Source of the DNA: an uncultured bacterium
Lineage (GTDB): Bacteria > Bacteroidota > Bacteroidia > Chitinophagales > Chitinophagaceae
DNA: 47,947 nt
NCBI GenBank assembly: GCA_903951405.1
Contig: CAJBBV010000154.1
Coordinates: forward strand, 1-47,947
Reading direction: 5' to 3'
Shown here: piece by piece, positions 27,868 to 35,766 of the stretch
How positions within the stretch are numbered: the stretch's first letter is position 1
How the letters are laid out: each line of letters opens with the position of its first letter
Notes under the pieces: generated by a model
Databases searched by the model: none
The model's input: the letters and a program-made list of their open reading frames with translations, nothing else
What the model was told of the DNA's origin: nothing
Program-made: the position numbers and the translations under genes

Positions 27868-28464
27868 TCAGTATTTGGTATGTTGAGCAAATGCTGTAAT
27901 CTCAGTTTTGATGTTATGAAGAAAATCAATATCATCAAACCCATTGATTAAATTATTTTTTTTATACCCGTTAATATCGAATGATTCACTTTCGCCAGTT
28001 GAAACAATAGATATAAGTTGTTTCGGAAGATCAACTTGAATTAGTGAGTTAGGATCGGCCTCAATAGCCAAAAATATTTTATGCAAAAAACCCTCTGAAA
28101 CAGTTACAGGCAAAATGCCGATGTTCATTGAGTTGTTCTTAAAAATATCAGCAAAGAAACTAGATACTACACAACGAAATCCATAATCATAAATAGCCCA
28201 TGCCGCATGCTCCCTACTACTTCCACTACCGAAGTTTTTTCCGCCTACTAAAATTTCCCCTTTGTAAATTGAATTATTCAATACAAAATCTGCCTTAGGA
28301 GTGTCGTCTGCATTATACCTCCAATCGCGAAATAGGTTATCGCCAAATCCTTCTCTCTTTGTTGCTTTCAAAAATCGTGCAGGAATAATTTGATCTGTAT
28401 CCACATTTTCAATGGGCAAGGGAACTGCTGTGCTATTTAAAACTGTAAATTTATCGTACGCCAT
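27868..28464 (-). CDS. leuD: 3-isopropylmalate dehydratase small subunit
   Basis: A 198-residue protein with the LeuD signature: PIENVDTDQIIPARFLK near the start, then GGKNFGSGSSREHAAWAI (the swivelling substrate loop), VVSSFFADIFKNNSMNIGILPV and a C-terminal helix. It pairs with LeuC to isomerise 2-isopropylmalate to 3-isopropylmalate, or citramalate to 3-methylmalate, in the cytosol. It follows leuC by 11 bp and precedes the cimA-like gene by 46 bp, on one transcript. Confidence 0.96.
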   Translation of the reverse strand: MAYDKFTVLNSTAVPLPIENVDTDQIIPARFLKATKREGFGDNLFRDWRYNADDTPKADFVLNNSIYKGEILVGGKNFGSGSSREHAAWAIYDYGFRCVVSSFFADIFKNNSMNIGILPVTVSEGFLHKIFLAIEADPNSLIQVDLPKQLISIVSTGESESFDINGYKKNNLINGFDDIDFLHNIKTEITAFAQHTKY

Positions 28465-28475
28465 TTTTTTATTTT

Positions 28476-29882
28476 TTATCCGATTAAGGTTCTAGGGTCA
28501 GTGATTACTCCGGTAACAGCTGCAGCTGCAGCAACCAATGGACTTGCTAGAAGTGTTCTAGCGCCAGGCCCTTGACGACCTTCAAAATTTCGATTGCTTG
28601 TACTCACTGCATACTTGCCAACAGGAATTTTATCATCATTCATAGCGAGGCATGCAGAACAACCAGGTTGACGAAGTTCAAAACCTGCTTCTGTAAGGAT
28701 ATCTAAAATGCCTTCATCTTTAATTTGTTGCTCAACAACATGCGAACCAGGTACAACCCAAGCCGTCACATTATCAGCTTTTTTTCTTCCCTTAATGATT
28801 GAAGCAAAAGCCCTAAAATCTTCGATTCGACCATTGGTACAACTTCCTATGAAAACATAGTCAATTTTTTTGCCTAACATAGGTTCGTCTTCTTTGAATC
28901 CCATGTAGCTGAGTGATTTCGCATAGCTAGCCTTGCCCGATTCCATGTCAGCACCAGTTGGGATTGCATGTGAAATGCCTATTCCCATTCCAGGATTTGT
29001 GCCATACGTAATCATTGGCTCAATGTCTGCGCCTTCAAAATTATATTCAATGTCAAAAACAGATCCATCATCTGTTTTTAATGTTTTCCAATAGACTAAT
29101 GCTTCTTCCCATGCATCCCCTTTAGGAGCCTTCTCTCTGCCCTTGATGTACTGGAACGTAGTTTCATCAGGAGCAATCATACCACCGCGAGCACCCATTT
29201 CAATACTCATATTACAAACAGTCATCCTGCCTTCCATACTCATGCTCTCAAATACAGAACCAGCAAATTCTACAAAATAACCAGTTGCCCCAGCTGCAGT
29301 CAGTTTAGCAATGATATACAATACAACGTCTTTTGATGTAACGCCTTTTTGCATACTACCGTGAACGTTGATACGCATCTTTTTAGGCTTAGGCTGCATG
29401 ATACACTGAGAAGCAAGAACCATTTCAACTTCAGATGTTCCTATACCAAATGCAATGCATCCAAATGCACCATGAGTGGAGGTATGGGAATCTCCGCAAA
29501 CTATTGTCATGCCAGGAAGTGTAATACCATTTTCTGGACCAACCACATGCACAATCCCATTCTTTGGGTTATTTAACCCCCAATGGGAAATACCATATTT
29601 AGCCGTGTTTTCTTCCAACGCTTTTAGCTGATTAGCAGACAACGGATCACCTACAGGAAGATGCTGGTTAATCGTTGGCGTATTATGATCGGCAGTTGCA
29701 AAGGTTTTTTCAGGAAACATCACATCAACATTCCTGTTTTTTAAGCCAAGAAATGCAACAGGACTAGTTACTTCATGAATGAAATGGCGGTCGATGAATA
29801 ATACATCTGGCCCATCTGCAATTTGTTTTACAACATGAACATCCCACACCTTATCAAACAATGTTTGAGGATTTTTACTCAT
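28476..29882 (-). CDS. leuC: 3-isopropylmalate dehydratase large subunit
   Basis: A 468-residue aconitase-family protein. It carries [12 protein letters not shown], the 4Fe-4S cysteines in [13 protein letters not shown] and [11 protein letters not shown], and an [11 protein letters not shown]-terminal motif, all of the LeuC type. With LeuD it forms the isomerase used by leucine synthesis and, given the cimA-like neighbour, perhaps isoleucine synthesis. A frame begins with TTG at 29912 but ATG at 29882 gives the usual N-terminus ([14 protein letters not shown]) and is preferred. It is the first gene of the operon and has a 268 bp leader and upstream region that may hold attenuation signals. 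Confidence 0.96.
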   Translation of the reverse strand: MSKNPQTLFDKVWDVHVVKQIADGPDVLFIDRHFIHEVTSPVAFLGLKNRNVDVMFPEKTFATADHNTPTINQHLPVGDPLSANQLKALEENTAKYGISHWGLNNPKNGIVHVVGPENGITLPGMTIVCGDSHTSTHGAFGCIAFGIGTSEVEMVLASQCIMQPKPKKMRINVHGSMQKGVTSKDVVLYIIAKLTAAGATGYFVEFAGSVFESMSMEGRMTVCNMSIEMGARGGMIAPDETTFQYIKGREKAPKGDAWEEALVYWKTLKTDDGSVFDIEYNFEGADIEPMITYGTNPGMGIGISHAIPTGADMESGKASYAKSLSYMGFKEDEPMLGKKIDYVFIGSCTNGRIEDFRAFASIIKGRKKADNVTAWVVPGSHVVEQQIKDEGILDILTEAGFELRQPGCSACLAMNDDKIPVGKYAVSTSNRNFEGRQGPGARTLLASPLVAAAAAVTGVITDPRTLIG

Positions 29883-29955
29883 TTTCAACGAATTATTAAG
29901 ATAGTTTAACAAATTAAAAAGACAGACTGCAAATTTCGAGTAAAATATGATAAAA

Positions 29956-29974
29956 TCCCTATTATTTTTAGGAA
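29956..29974 (-). terminator. Possible attenuator hairpin in the leu leader
   Basis: On the minus strand a 6 bp stem (UUCCUA, 29974-29969; UAGGGA, 29961-29956, one G-U pair) with a 7-base A/U loop is followed at once by UUUU and more U-rich bases. It is 74 bp before the leuC start. It is weak by itself and would only be a terminator in combination with the upstream elements. Confidence 0.35.
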
Positions 29975-29977
29975 ATC

Positions 29978-30032
29978 AACAGGCTAAGTTACTTTTATGT
30001 TACTTAATCCAACTTGACCTGTTTAAAGCCTG
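29978..30032 (-). promoter_or_regulatory. Alternative-pairing element in the leu leader
   Basis: In the minus-strand transcript CAGGCU (30032-30027) and AACAGG (30023-30018) both have a partner in the single segment AGCCUGUU (29985-29978): CAGGCU pairs with AGCCUG and AACAGG with CCUGUU, so the pairings exclude each other. A five-base pair (UAAGU with ACUUA) can extend the second structure. A GTTACTT repeat (29988-29994, 29999-30005) lies in between. Such rivalry is typical of attenuators, but it is inferred by eye. Confidence 0.4.
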
Positions 30033-30040
30033 ACTTTCAT

Positions 30041-30061
30041 TTATAAATCATTGATTAACAT
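30041..30061 (-). other. Candidate leader peptide MLINDL
   Basis: A six-codon frame, ATG TTA ATC AAT GAT TTA then TAA, starts about 5 bases after the predicted transcription start. Three of the five codons after ATG are Leu or Ile. Its stop lies 8 bases before the first arm of the alternative-pairing element. It is short enough to occur by chance. Confidence 0.3.
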
Positions 30062-30072
30062 TGACTTATAAT

Positions 30073-30103
30073 CAAAAATAAACGCTCATTAATTAGCAAC
30101 ACA
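30073..30103 (-). promoter_or_regulatory. Bacteroidota-type promoter of the leu operon
   Basis: On the minus strand a TATTTTTG (30080-30073) matches the -7 box TAnnTTTG, with TGTG (30103-30100; one mismatch to TTTG) 19 bp upstream. Transcription would start near 30066, giving a leader of about 184 bases before leuC. Confidence 0.45.
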
Positions 30104-30150
30104 GAAAAAATAGTAGTTATTCTAGTGTATTTGTCAAAATGAAAGAGCCA

Positions 30151-31863
30151 TCACTGGACTAATATCCTTCCGTATTGAACAACTTTTCCAGAATCAACAA
30201 CTGAGAAATAATATACCCCTCGAGCAATAAGAGTTATGTCAAATGTTGAACGCCCGGTTGTGAGTCCCATTTTTTTAACTACCCTGCCCGAAACATCAAA
30301 AATGGTTAACTGGAAAGGACCCACGCCACTTAAGCTCCCATCAAAATGAATAATACCACTATGGGATGGATTGGGATAAAAACTGAAAATTTTTGTCCCT
30401 GAGCCCCCACTACTACCGCCACCATTACACTTCCCTGGGATATTTTTATCGAGCCAAGTCAGCCGTTTAGTTATCCAAGATTTCAAAAAATCCAATTCTC
30501 CACGGTATGTTACAGCTATAGTATTAATCTCTGGCGCAGGCCCTGAAACTCCAAGAGTTTGCCATTTTTGAAAATGAGCTTCCTGATCGAATTGTACTTG
30601 TTGCTCTACACTATCTATATACCGAAAGATAAATGCCGTGTCTAATACTGTTTTACGATATGCTTCGTAGGTACACCTCAATTCATTAGCAAAAGAAGTG
30701 TCTTGCAATAATCGTATATAATACCCATTGGAATTATTATCAGGTTGACAATCATTAATATGATGTGCCCAACCGCTGCCACTGGTATTGGCTAATAAAA
30801 AACAATCATAAATATTTTTCCAAGCCCAATCAAAATCCCAAACAGGACCTGCTTTCAACTTCCCACCATTGGAATTTTTGTCTTTACTAAAAAAAATACT
30901 TTTCTTAAAGCCATCGATGTTTCTTGCCACTTCATTGACAATGAAATAATCAATAAACGATTTTGTATCTAGGTATTTCCGATACCCACTCTGAGGATCT
31001 TTAAAAGTTGGACTATATAAGACTTTTTCTAAGGTGTCAATATAGTTCGATATATATCTTTTTTGAGCCAGTGTTATCGAATCCATTCTAGGATATTCAT
31101 ACAAATAATGCACTTCATACCCAGGATGATCGATTGGCGAATAATTGGATACAAATCCATCTTTACCATCCCAAAGATTCTGTTGTAAAATATATCCACC
31201 TGTTAAGTCATCCCCAGAATTTTCAAACGTATAGAGATGAGCAATATCAATTCGATCTTTATCTCGTTTTAATTTTTCACAAAAAACATAAATGCCTTGG
31301 TAAACACTATCAAGATAGACCATACAAAGCTTCGAGCGTGAGGCATAATTCCCCATACTAGAAAAGATTCTACCTGCAAGGGTATTTCGAAGTAACGAAC
31401 GATCATTGTAATTTGAGATAAGTACCCAATCATTTTCAGCAGGCATACCAAATAATGAAACATTATTGCTTAGTCCGGATGAAGTTCTTGTCTCAATATT
31501 AAATGGTGTTTGTGGATACCAGGCTGAACTAGCTCCTCTGATATTAATCCCAATATCGCCATAATAAATATTGGAACTATCTGTTAAGTGGGTGAACTTA
31601 CCATCCCCTTGATATTTAATAGACATGACTGCATGAATCTTACTACCCTGAATAATCTCTTGATTCAACGTATTAATCATGATGATCGGCAAGAATGAAC
31701 TATCCTCACTTATTATGAAGTAGTCAGTACGACTACTATTATCTGATTTCGAAAAAGGAGGTATGACTGTTGCGCTTATGGAAATTGTAATCAGAAAAAA
31801 TGAGATAAACAGAAACCACCTCTTGAAAATTATATTTTTTCTATATGCCATGTAGTATGCCAA
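30151..31863 (-). CDS. CotH kinase-family protein with T9SS sorting domain
   Basis: A 570-residue exported protein. A hydrophobic signal (residues about 12-31) is followed by a CotH-type protein kinase fold: GINIRGASSAWYPQ, NDWVLISNYNDRSLLRN (with the Lys-like region), VYQGIYVFCEKLKRDKDRI and the catalytic-loop-like FIDYFIVNEVARNIDG, then PVWDFDWAWKN. The last 75 residues form a type A type IX secretion sorting domain (FSFYPNPSHSG ... GRVVKKMGL ... GVYYFSVVDSGKVV). It would cross the outer membrane through the T9SS and stay on the surface or be released. CotH proteins phosphorylate partner proteins or polysaccharides outside the cell; the target is unknown. ATG at 31851 is a second possible start. 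Confidence 0.88.
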   Translation of the reverse strand: MAYYMAYRKNIIFKRWFLFISFFLITISISATVIPPFSKSDNSSRTDYFIISEDSSFLPIIMINTLNQEIIQGSKIHAVMSIKYQGDGKFTHLTDSSNIYYGDIGINIRGASSAWYPQTPFNIETRTSSGLSNNVSLFGMPAENDWVLISNYNDRSLLRNTLAGRIFSSMGNYASRSKLCMVYLDSVYQGIYVFCEKLKRDKDRIDIAHLYTFENSGDDLTGGYILQQNLWDGKDGFVSNYSPIDHPGYEVHYLYEYPRMDSITLAQKRYISNYIDTLEKVLYSPTFKDPQSGYRKYLDTKSFIDYFIVNEVARNIDGFKKSIFFSKDKNSNGGKLKAGPVWDFDWAWKNIYDCFLLANTSGSGWAHHINDCQPDNNSNGYYIRLLQDTSFANELRCTYEAYRKTVLDTAFIFRYIDSVEQQVQFDQEAHFQKWQTLGVSGPAPEINTIAVTYRGELDFLKSWITKRLTWLDKNIPGKCNGGGSSGGSGTKIFSFYPNPSHSGIIHFDGSLSGVGPFQLTIFDVSGRVVKKMGLTTGRSTFDITLIARGVYYFSVVDSGKVVQYGRILVQ

Positions 31864-31944
31864 ATTGCTGAATATAATGAGTGAATGTAGCCAATTTATC
31901 TAAACAGAATTGTACGACTAACTAAATAATTCACAAAAGATTAA

Positions 31945-32844
31945 TCAAAGCCACTTCCGTTTTCTGAACCATAGGTAAATAAATATAAAGACCAAAAGCA
32001 TTAATCCTATCGTGATGGGATATCCATATTTCCATGATAATTCTGGCATATACTTAAAGTTCATGCCGTATAAACCGACAATGAATGTAAGGGGTAAAAA
32101 ATAAGCAGAAAAAAGTGTCAACACTTTCATCACCTCATTGGTTTTTTGTCCATTATACGACATATATGTAGAGAGTAGATTCTGAGCATCTTCATTCAAT
32201 TGATCATAAAACAAGATCAGCTTTTTATGATTATCGCGTATATCTTGCATTTCATTCGATTTTTTATGCCTGTGCAACAATGACGTAATGACTTCTTCGG
32301 TTAGCAAGAGGATTTTTTTTGAAATCCCTACTTTCCGTTTCAACACATATAACGTTTCAATGGATATTTTACTCGAAGTCTTGAGAAACAGCTTTGTCTC
32401 AAATTCTTCAATTTGTTTATTCAAGACTGCAGCATGTTCAGTGTATGTTAATTGTACCCTTGATACTATTTTGAGAATCAAAAAATGAGCTGAGTTGATT
32501 CGTCCACTTTCAATAAACTGCTCTCCAATTAAATTTAACTCTGGTGCCGGAAGTCTATGAATAGTCAACACCACTTTGTCGTTGAAAAAAATAGCAATCT
32601 TAGTAGATAAACTTTGTATTGAATAAGTCTTGGGAGAATTCAGCAATACTTTTCGAAGAATAATAAAGTTAAATTCATCTCCTTCTTCAAATTTGGGTAA
32701 ATGATCAGGTTCTAAACTATCGTTTAGATTATGGTGGTTCAAATTGAACCGAGCGCTTACCTCTTTTAATCCTTCTAGCGTAGGCTTAGTAATATCAATC
32801 CACGTAAATTCATTATTGGATGAATGCTTTTCGATGAGTTCCAT
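31945..32844 (-). CDS. corA: CorA-family magnesium/cobalt transporter
   Basis: A 299-residue transporter. A large cytoplasmic N-terminal part with long helices (residues 1-230) is followed by two membrane helices at the C-terminus; the selectivity motif YGMN is present (GLYGMNFKYMPEL), as in CorA. It forms a pentameric channel for magnesium and probably cobalt or nickel. Length is normal for this subgroup. It is coded just before the CotH gene, same strand, and divergently from the Rieske gene with about 195 bp between them. Confidence 0.93.
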   Translation of the reverse strand: MELIEKHSSNNEFTWIDITKPTLEGLKEVSARFNLNHHNLNDSLEPDHLPKFEEGDEFNFIILRKVLLNSPKTYSIQSLSTKIAIFFNDKVVLTIHRLPAPELNLIGEQFIESGRINSAHFLILKIVSRVQLTYTEHAAVLNKQIEEFETKLFLKTSSKISIETLYVLKRKVGISKKILLLTEEVITSLLHRHKKSNEMQDIRDNHKKLILFYDQLNEDAQNLLSTYMSYNGQKTNEVMKVLTLFSAYFLPLTFIVGLYGMNFKYMPELSWKYGYPITIGLMLLVFIFIYLWFRKRKWL

Positions 32845-33040
32845 AAATTCAGTTATTGACCAAAAGATAAATCAAATTAGTTGATAGAATAATGAAAACC
32901 TCAAAATTAAACGATATATACAGCTAAAATTTCATTTCACCATATTCCCCGATATTGAAAAACATAATACTAATCTCAATTAACATTCTATTTGTAAACC
33001 AATCTTGAAATATGAGTCAGAATCTTCAAACAATATACAT

Positions 33041-33451
33041 ATGGATCGCAAAGAATTTCTTTCTGCCTTAGGACTCGGTAGTACCGCTTTGATTGCTATA
33101 TCTTGTTTGCAAGCCTGCTCGAAAACAGATACTGTCAGTAGTGCAGAAGTAGATTTCACGTTAGACTTAACGAATGGGGCCTATGCAGCCTTATCAAATG
33201 CAGGTGGATATGTTACAGTTCAGGGAGTTGTTGTAGCCAGAACCACTAATAATAGCTATTTAGCTGTTTCCGCAGCGTGCCCGCATGAAGGTATCAACGT
33301 AGAGTACCAAGGAAACCAAAATCAATTCTATTGCCCTGCCCATTCATCATATTTTTCGTCGTCAGGCTCAAGAACTACTGGTCCAGCTCAACGAGGATTA
33401 ACCAAATACCAGACTGCCTTAACTGGTAACTCATTAAGGGTTTATGCATAA
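33041..33451 (+). CDS. Rieske 2Fe-2S lipoprotein
   Basis: A 136-residue small Rieske protein. A signal peptide ends in a lipobox, LQAC (Cys26). The Rieske cluster ligands are Cys80 and His82 (CPH) and Cys98 and His101 (CPAH), in the right spacing. A TTG start at 33005 would add 12 residues, but ATG at 33041 gives the standard lipoprotein N-terminus and is chosen. It lacks the larger domains of QcrA. It is first in a tight three-gene set with a His-rich membrane protein and a YceI protein, so it is a likely electron carrier attached to the outer face of a membrane. Confidence 0.88.
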   Translation: MDRKEFLSALGLGSTALIAISCLQACSKTDTVSSAEVDFTLDLTNGAYAALSNAGGYVTVQGVVVARTTNNSYLAVSAACPHEGINVEYQGNQNQFYCPAHSSYFSSSGSRTTGPAQRGLTKYQTALTGNSLRVYA

Positions 33452-33490
33452 ACCGTTACTTTTGCCCATTACAATACATAATATTCTAGC

Positions 33491-34108
33491 ATGAAATACT
33501 TTTTCACTGGCCTTCTCTCAATACTCTCATTTCAACTCTTTGCGCAAGATGATATGTTAAACGACTTGATGAAAACGCAAGACACAAGCACATCATTATT
33601 GCCAAACAAAATGCTCTTCACGCAACGTATATTTTGGGGTGAACATGGACTTATCAGAGGGGTCTATCCTTTAACTCCCATAAATAGAGAAAAAGAATTG
33701 AAATTAAGACGTGGAATGCTCGTTACGCATCAAGTACTTGGATTTGTAAGCCTTGGTGGAATGGTAGCTCAAGGGGTTGTTGGAGCTAAACTCTACAATG
33801 CATCGGGTTCTAATTACGGAAATCTTAAAGATATTCATGAGGGACTTGGAGCTGCAGTTAACTTAACCTATTCCACCACAGCATTTATGTCGCTCTTCAC
33901 ACCCCCACCACTCATCAATCGAGATCGAAAAGTATCATCCATCAGAATACATAAATGGCTTGCTGTTGTTCATATGTCGGGCATGATTGCTACGAACGTT
34001 CTTGCTGGATTAGTGCAACAACACCCAGAATTAAAACCTTATCACCGCGCAGCAGCTTACACCACATTTGCCAGTTTTGGTGCAGCCGTAATTGCCATTA
34101 AATTTTAA
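33491..34108 (+). CDS. Four-helix His-rich membrane protein, cytochrome b561-like
   Basis: A 205-residue protein with a signal peptide (residues 1-19) and four hydrophobic segments at about 76-99, 113-136, 152-175 and 185-204. Each begins with a histidine: His80, His116, His154 and His185, with an extra His161. Helices 1 and 3 would place one pair at one face of the membrane, helices 2 and 4 the other pair at the opposite face, the two-heme layout of cytochrome b561. I do not recognise a named family by sequence alone. It follows the Rieske gene by 39 bp and precedes YceI by 3 bp, so an electron-transfer role is likely but unproven. Confidence 0.8.
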   Translation: MKYFFTGLLSILSFQLFAQDDMLNDLMKTQDTSTSLLPNKMLFTQRIFWGEHGLIRGVYPLTPINREKELKLRRGMLVTHQVLGFVSLGGMVAQGVVGAKLYNASGSNYGNLKDIHEGLGAAVNLTYSTTAFMSLFTPPPLINRDRKVSSIRIHKWLAVVHMSGMIATNVLAGLVQQHPELKPYHRAAAYTTFASFGAAVIAIKF

Positions 34109-34111
34109 ATT

Positions 34112-34633
34112 ATGCGTATCCTTATATTATTGTTTCTAGTCCCATCGTTGTTGATGGCACAAAAAAAGCCATTAGATAAAAAGAATTCGTCAGTTACCTA
34201 TGCCATGAACCATCTTCTGCATAGTTGGGATGGAACATCAAGGGATTTGAATGGCGCAGTTCAACTCAATTCTACCGGCAAAATTGAAAAAGTTGCTATC
34301 GTTACAAAAGTGAGTGCATTTGATTCCGAAAATTCAAACCGCGATGCACACATGATGGAGGTAACTCAAGCAATCAAGTACCCTAATGTAAGTTTTTACA
34401 GCACCTCCATAACAGAATCCAAGCCTGGTGAATTGGAAGTAAAAGGTATACTTGCATTTCATGGAGTAAACAAAGAAATAAGCTTTAAGGCCTGGACTTC
34501 AGCAAAAGGTTCAACATCAATAGTAAAAGGAGAATTCATTTTTCTACTTGAAGACTATAATCTTGAGAGACCTTCCTTCATGCTGAATAAAGTAGATAAC
34601 GAGGTGAAACTCAGCTTTGAAGTAAGTTACTAA
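34112..34633 (+). CDS. YceI-family protein
   Basis: A 173-residue exported lipocalin-like protein (signal to about residue 16). The YceI fold is seen in the segments SSVTYAMNHLLHSWDGTSRDLNG, DSENSNRDAHMMEVTQAIKYPNVSF and the final ERPSFMLNKVDNEVKLSFEV, which matches the family. YceI proteins bind polyprenyl or quinone-like lipids in the periplasm. Immediately downstream of a Rieske protein and a b561-like membrane protein, it may supply or hold a quinone for them. The three genes appear to be one operon. Confidence 0.88.
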   Translation: MRILILLFLVPSLLMAQKKPLDKKNSSVTYAMNHLLHSWDGTSRDLNGAVQLNSTGKIEKVAIVTKVSAFDSENSNRDAHMMEVTQAIKYPNVSFYSTSITESKPGELEVKGILAFHGVNKEISFKAWTSAKGSTSIVKGEFIFLLEDYNLERPSFMLNKVDNEVKLSFEVSY

Positions 34634-34690
34634 GTCAACCCAGCCCCCTTAAACTTTATTATTCTATAGACTACCTTCATACACTGACGT

Positions 34691-35437
34691 ATGAGTGATA
34701 CTAAATTATACTACAAAGAGATCCATAATGCACTGATGGAATTAGCGATTCCTGAAAAGGCGAAGTTCTTTCCCCGTTTTTTCAAAACAGGAAAAGGAGA
34801 ATATGGAGAAGGGGATTTATTTATAGGCGTTACAGTTCCCAACCAACGCAAAATCGCACAACAATTTCAACAAGCAGCTGATGATAGGTTGATCATAAAA
34901 CTACTTGACTCCTCATTTCACGAAGACCGGCTAACAGGCTTATTCATTCTTATTTATAAGTTCAATCAAGCCAAAAAAAATAAGGAAGAAAAAAAATGGG
35001 TGGATTTATATTTAAAAAAAATTGAACGCATTAACAATTGGGATCTTGTTGATACTAGCGCACATAGTATACTAGGCCAGTGGCTAGAAAACAAGGGCAG
35101 GTCAATTCTATACAAGTTTGCTCGCAGTACCAATTTGTGGAAGAATAGAATCGCTATTATCAGTACACTTCACTTCATAAGAAAACACGATTTTGAAGAT
35201 TTACTAAAATTGTCTGTCATTTTAATAAAACATGAACATGATTTGATTCATAAAGCAGTCGGCTGGATGCTTAGGGAGGCATGGAAACGAAATCACCGCG
35301 TCATTGAATTATTTCTAAACCAACATGTCCATGAAATGCCTCGTACCATGTTGCGATATGCTATAGAAAAGATGGATGAAAAGAAAAGAAAGCAATACAT
35401 GAAGCTTAAATCAATTCCTAAGGGCAGTGCTTTATAA
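34691..35437 (+). CDS. AlkD-like DNA alkylation repair glycosylase
   Basis: A 248-residue HEAT-like repeat protein of the AlkD family. Conserved active-site positions are Trp117 and Asp121 (WDLVD) and Arg153 (NRIA), matching AlkD's Trp109, Asp113 and Arg148. AlkD removes 3- and 7-alkylpurines from DNA without base flipping. It is cytosolic and carries no other domain. It is the last plus-strand gene before the tRNA and ends at a hairpin shared with it. Confidence 0.88.
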   Translation: MSDTKLYYKEIHNALMELAIPEKAKFFPRFFKTGKGEYGEGDLFIGVTVPNQRKIAQQFQQAADDRLIIKLLDSSFHEDRLTGLFILIYKFNQAKKNKEEKKWVDLYLKKIERINNWDLVDTSAHSILGQWLENKGRSILYKFARSTNLWKNRIAIISTLHFIRKHDFEDLLKLSVILIKHEHDLIHKAVGWMLREAWKRNHRVIELFLNQHVHEMPRTMLRYAIEKMDEKKRKQYMKLKSIPKGSAL

Positions 35438-35442
35438 CAAAA

Positions 35443-35462
35443 CATCCCGCAGCTGCGGGATG
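35443..35462. terminator. Palindromic hairpin terminator
   Basis: A perfect 20-base palindrome with an 8 bp GC-rich stem around AGCT. On the minus strand it is followed by TTTTGTTAT, so it is a good terminator for the tRNA gene 27 bp upstream; on the plus strand it can stop the AlkD gene, though the T-tract there is weak. Confidence 0.7.
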
Positions 35463-35489
35463 CTCAATTTAACATTAACACTAATCTCG

Positions 35490-35560
35490 AAGTCAAGGAC
35501 GGAATCGAACCGCCGTCGAAGGTTTTGTTGACCTCTGCCTACCCTCTCGGCCACATGACT
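35490..35560 (-). tRNA. tRNA-like gene with atypical anticodon loop
   Basis: A 71-base cloverleaf is readable on the minus strand. Present: T8, D-stem GCC/GGC with the GG of the D-loop, a 5 bp anticodon stem, C48 paired to G15, a 5 bp T-stem with loop TTCGATT, and acceptor AGTCATG/CTTGACT with one T-T mismatch. The anticodon loop is CAACAAA: position 33 is A instead of the near-universal U, giving formal anticodon ACA (Cys UGU). The discriminator is U, as in Cys and Gly tRNAs. CCA is not coded. It may be an unusual tRNA with a non-decoding role or a degenerate tRNA. It has a promoter-like site upstream and a terminator downstream. Confidence 0.6.
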
Positions 35561-35579
35561 ATGTATTTCATTTGTCTAC

Positions 35580-35610
35580 TAAATTTATAGACTTTATTTG
35601 AATCTGCAAA
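35580..35610 (-). promoter_or_regulatory. Promoter-like site before the tRNA
   Basis: On the minus strand TTTG (35610-35607) and TAAATTTA (35587-35580) lie 19 bp apart, a fair match to TTTG/TAnnTTTG with one mismatch. The start would fall near 35573, about 13 bases before the tRNA 5' end. Confidence 0.4.
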
Positions 35611-35766
35611 CTATTTTATGAACAATGGTCATAAAAATGATGATTCTATAGAAAACAGCTGATATATTAAGAAATTGTAAACCCAATAATAAAGTCGTAT
35701 AAAATCATCAAGAAGCTGCTTGAGATTACTAAATTACGTTCAGTTAAAAAGAACATTAAAAGTTAT

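Noticed and set aside
35490-35560. The odd tRNA as an amber suppressor for enolase
   Set aside because: Its anticodon loop CAACAAA has no CUA, and no other tRNA is seen in the window.
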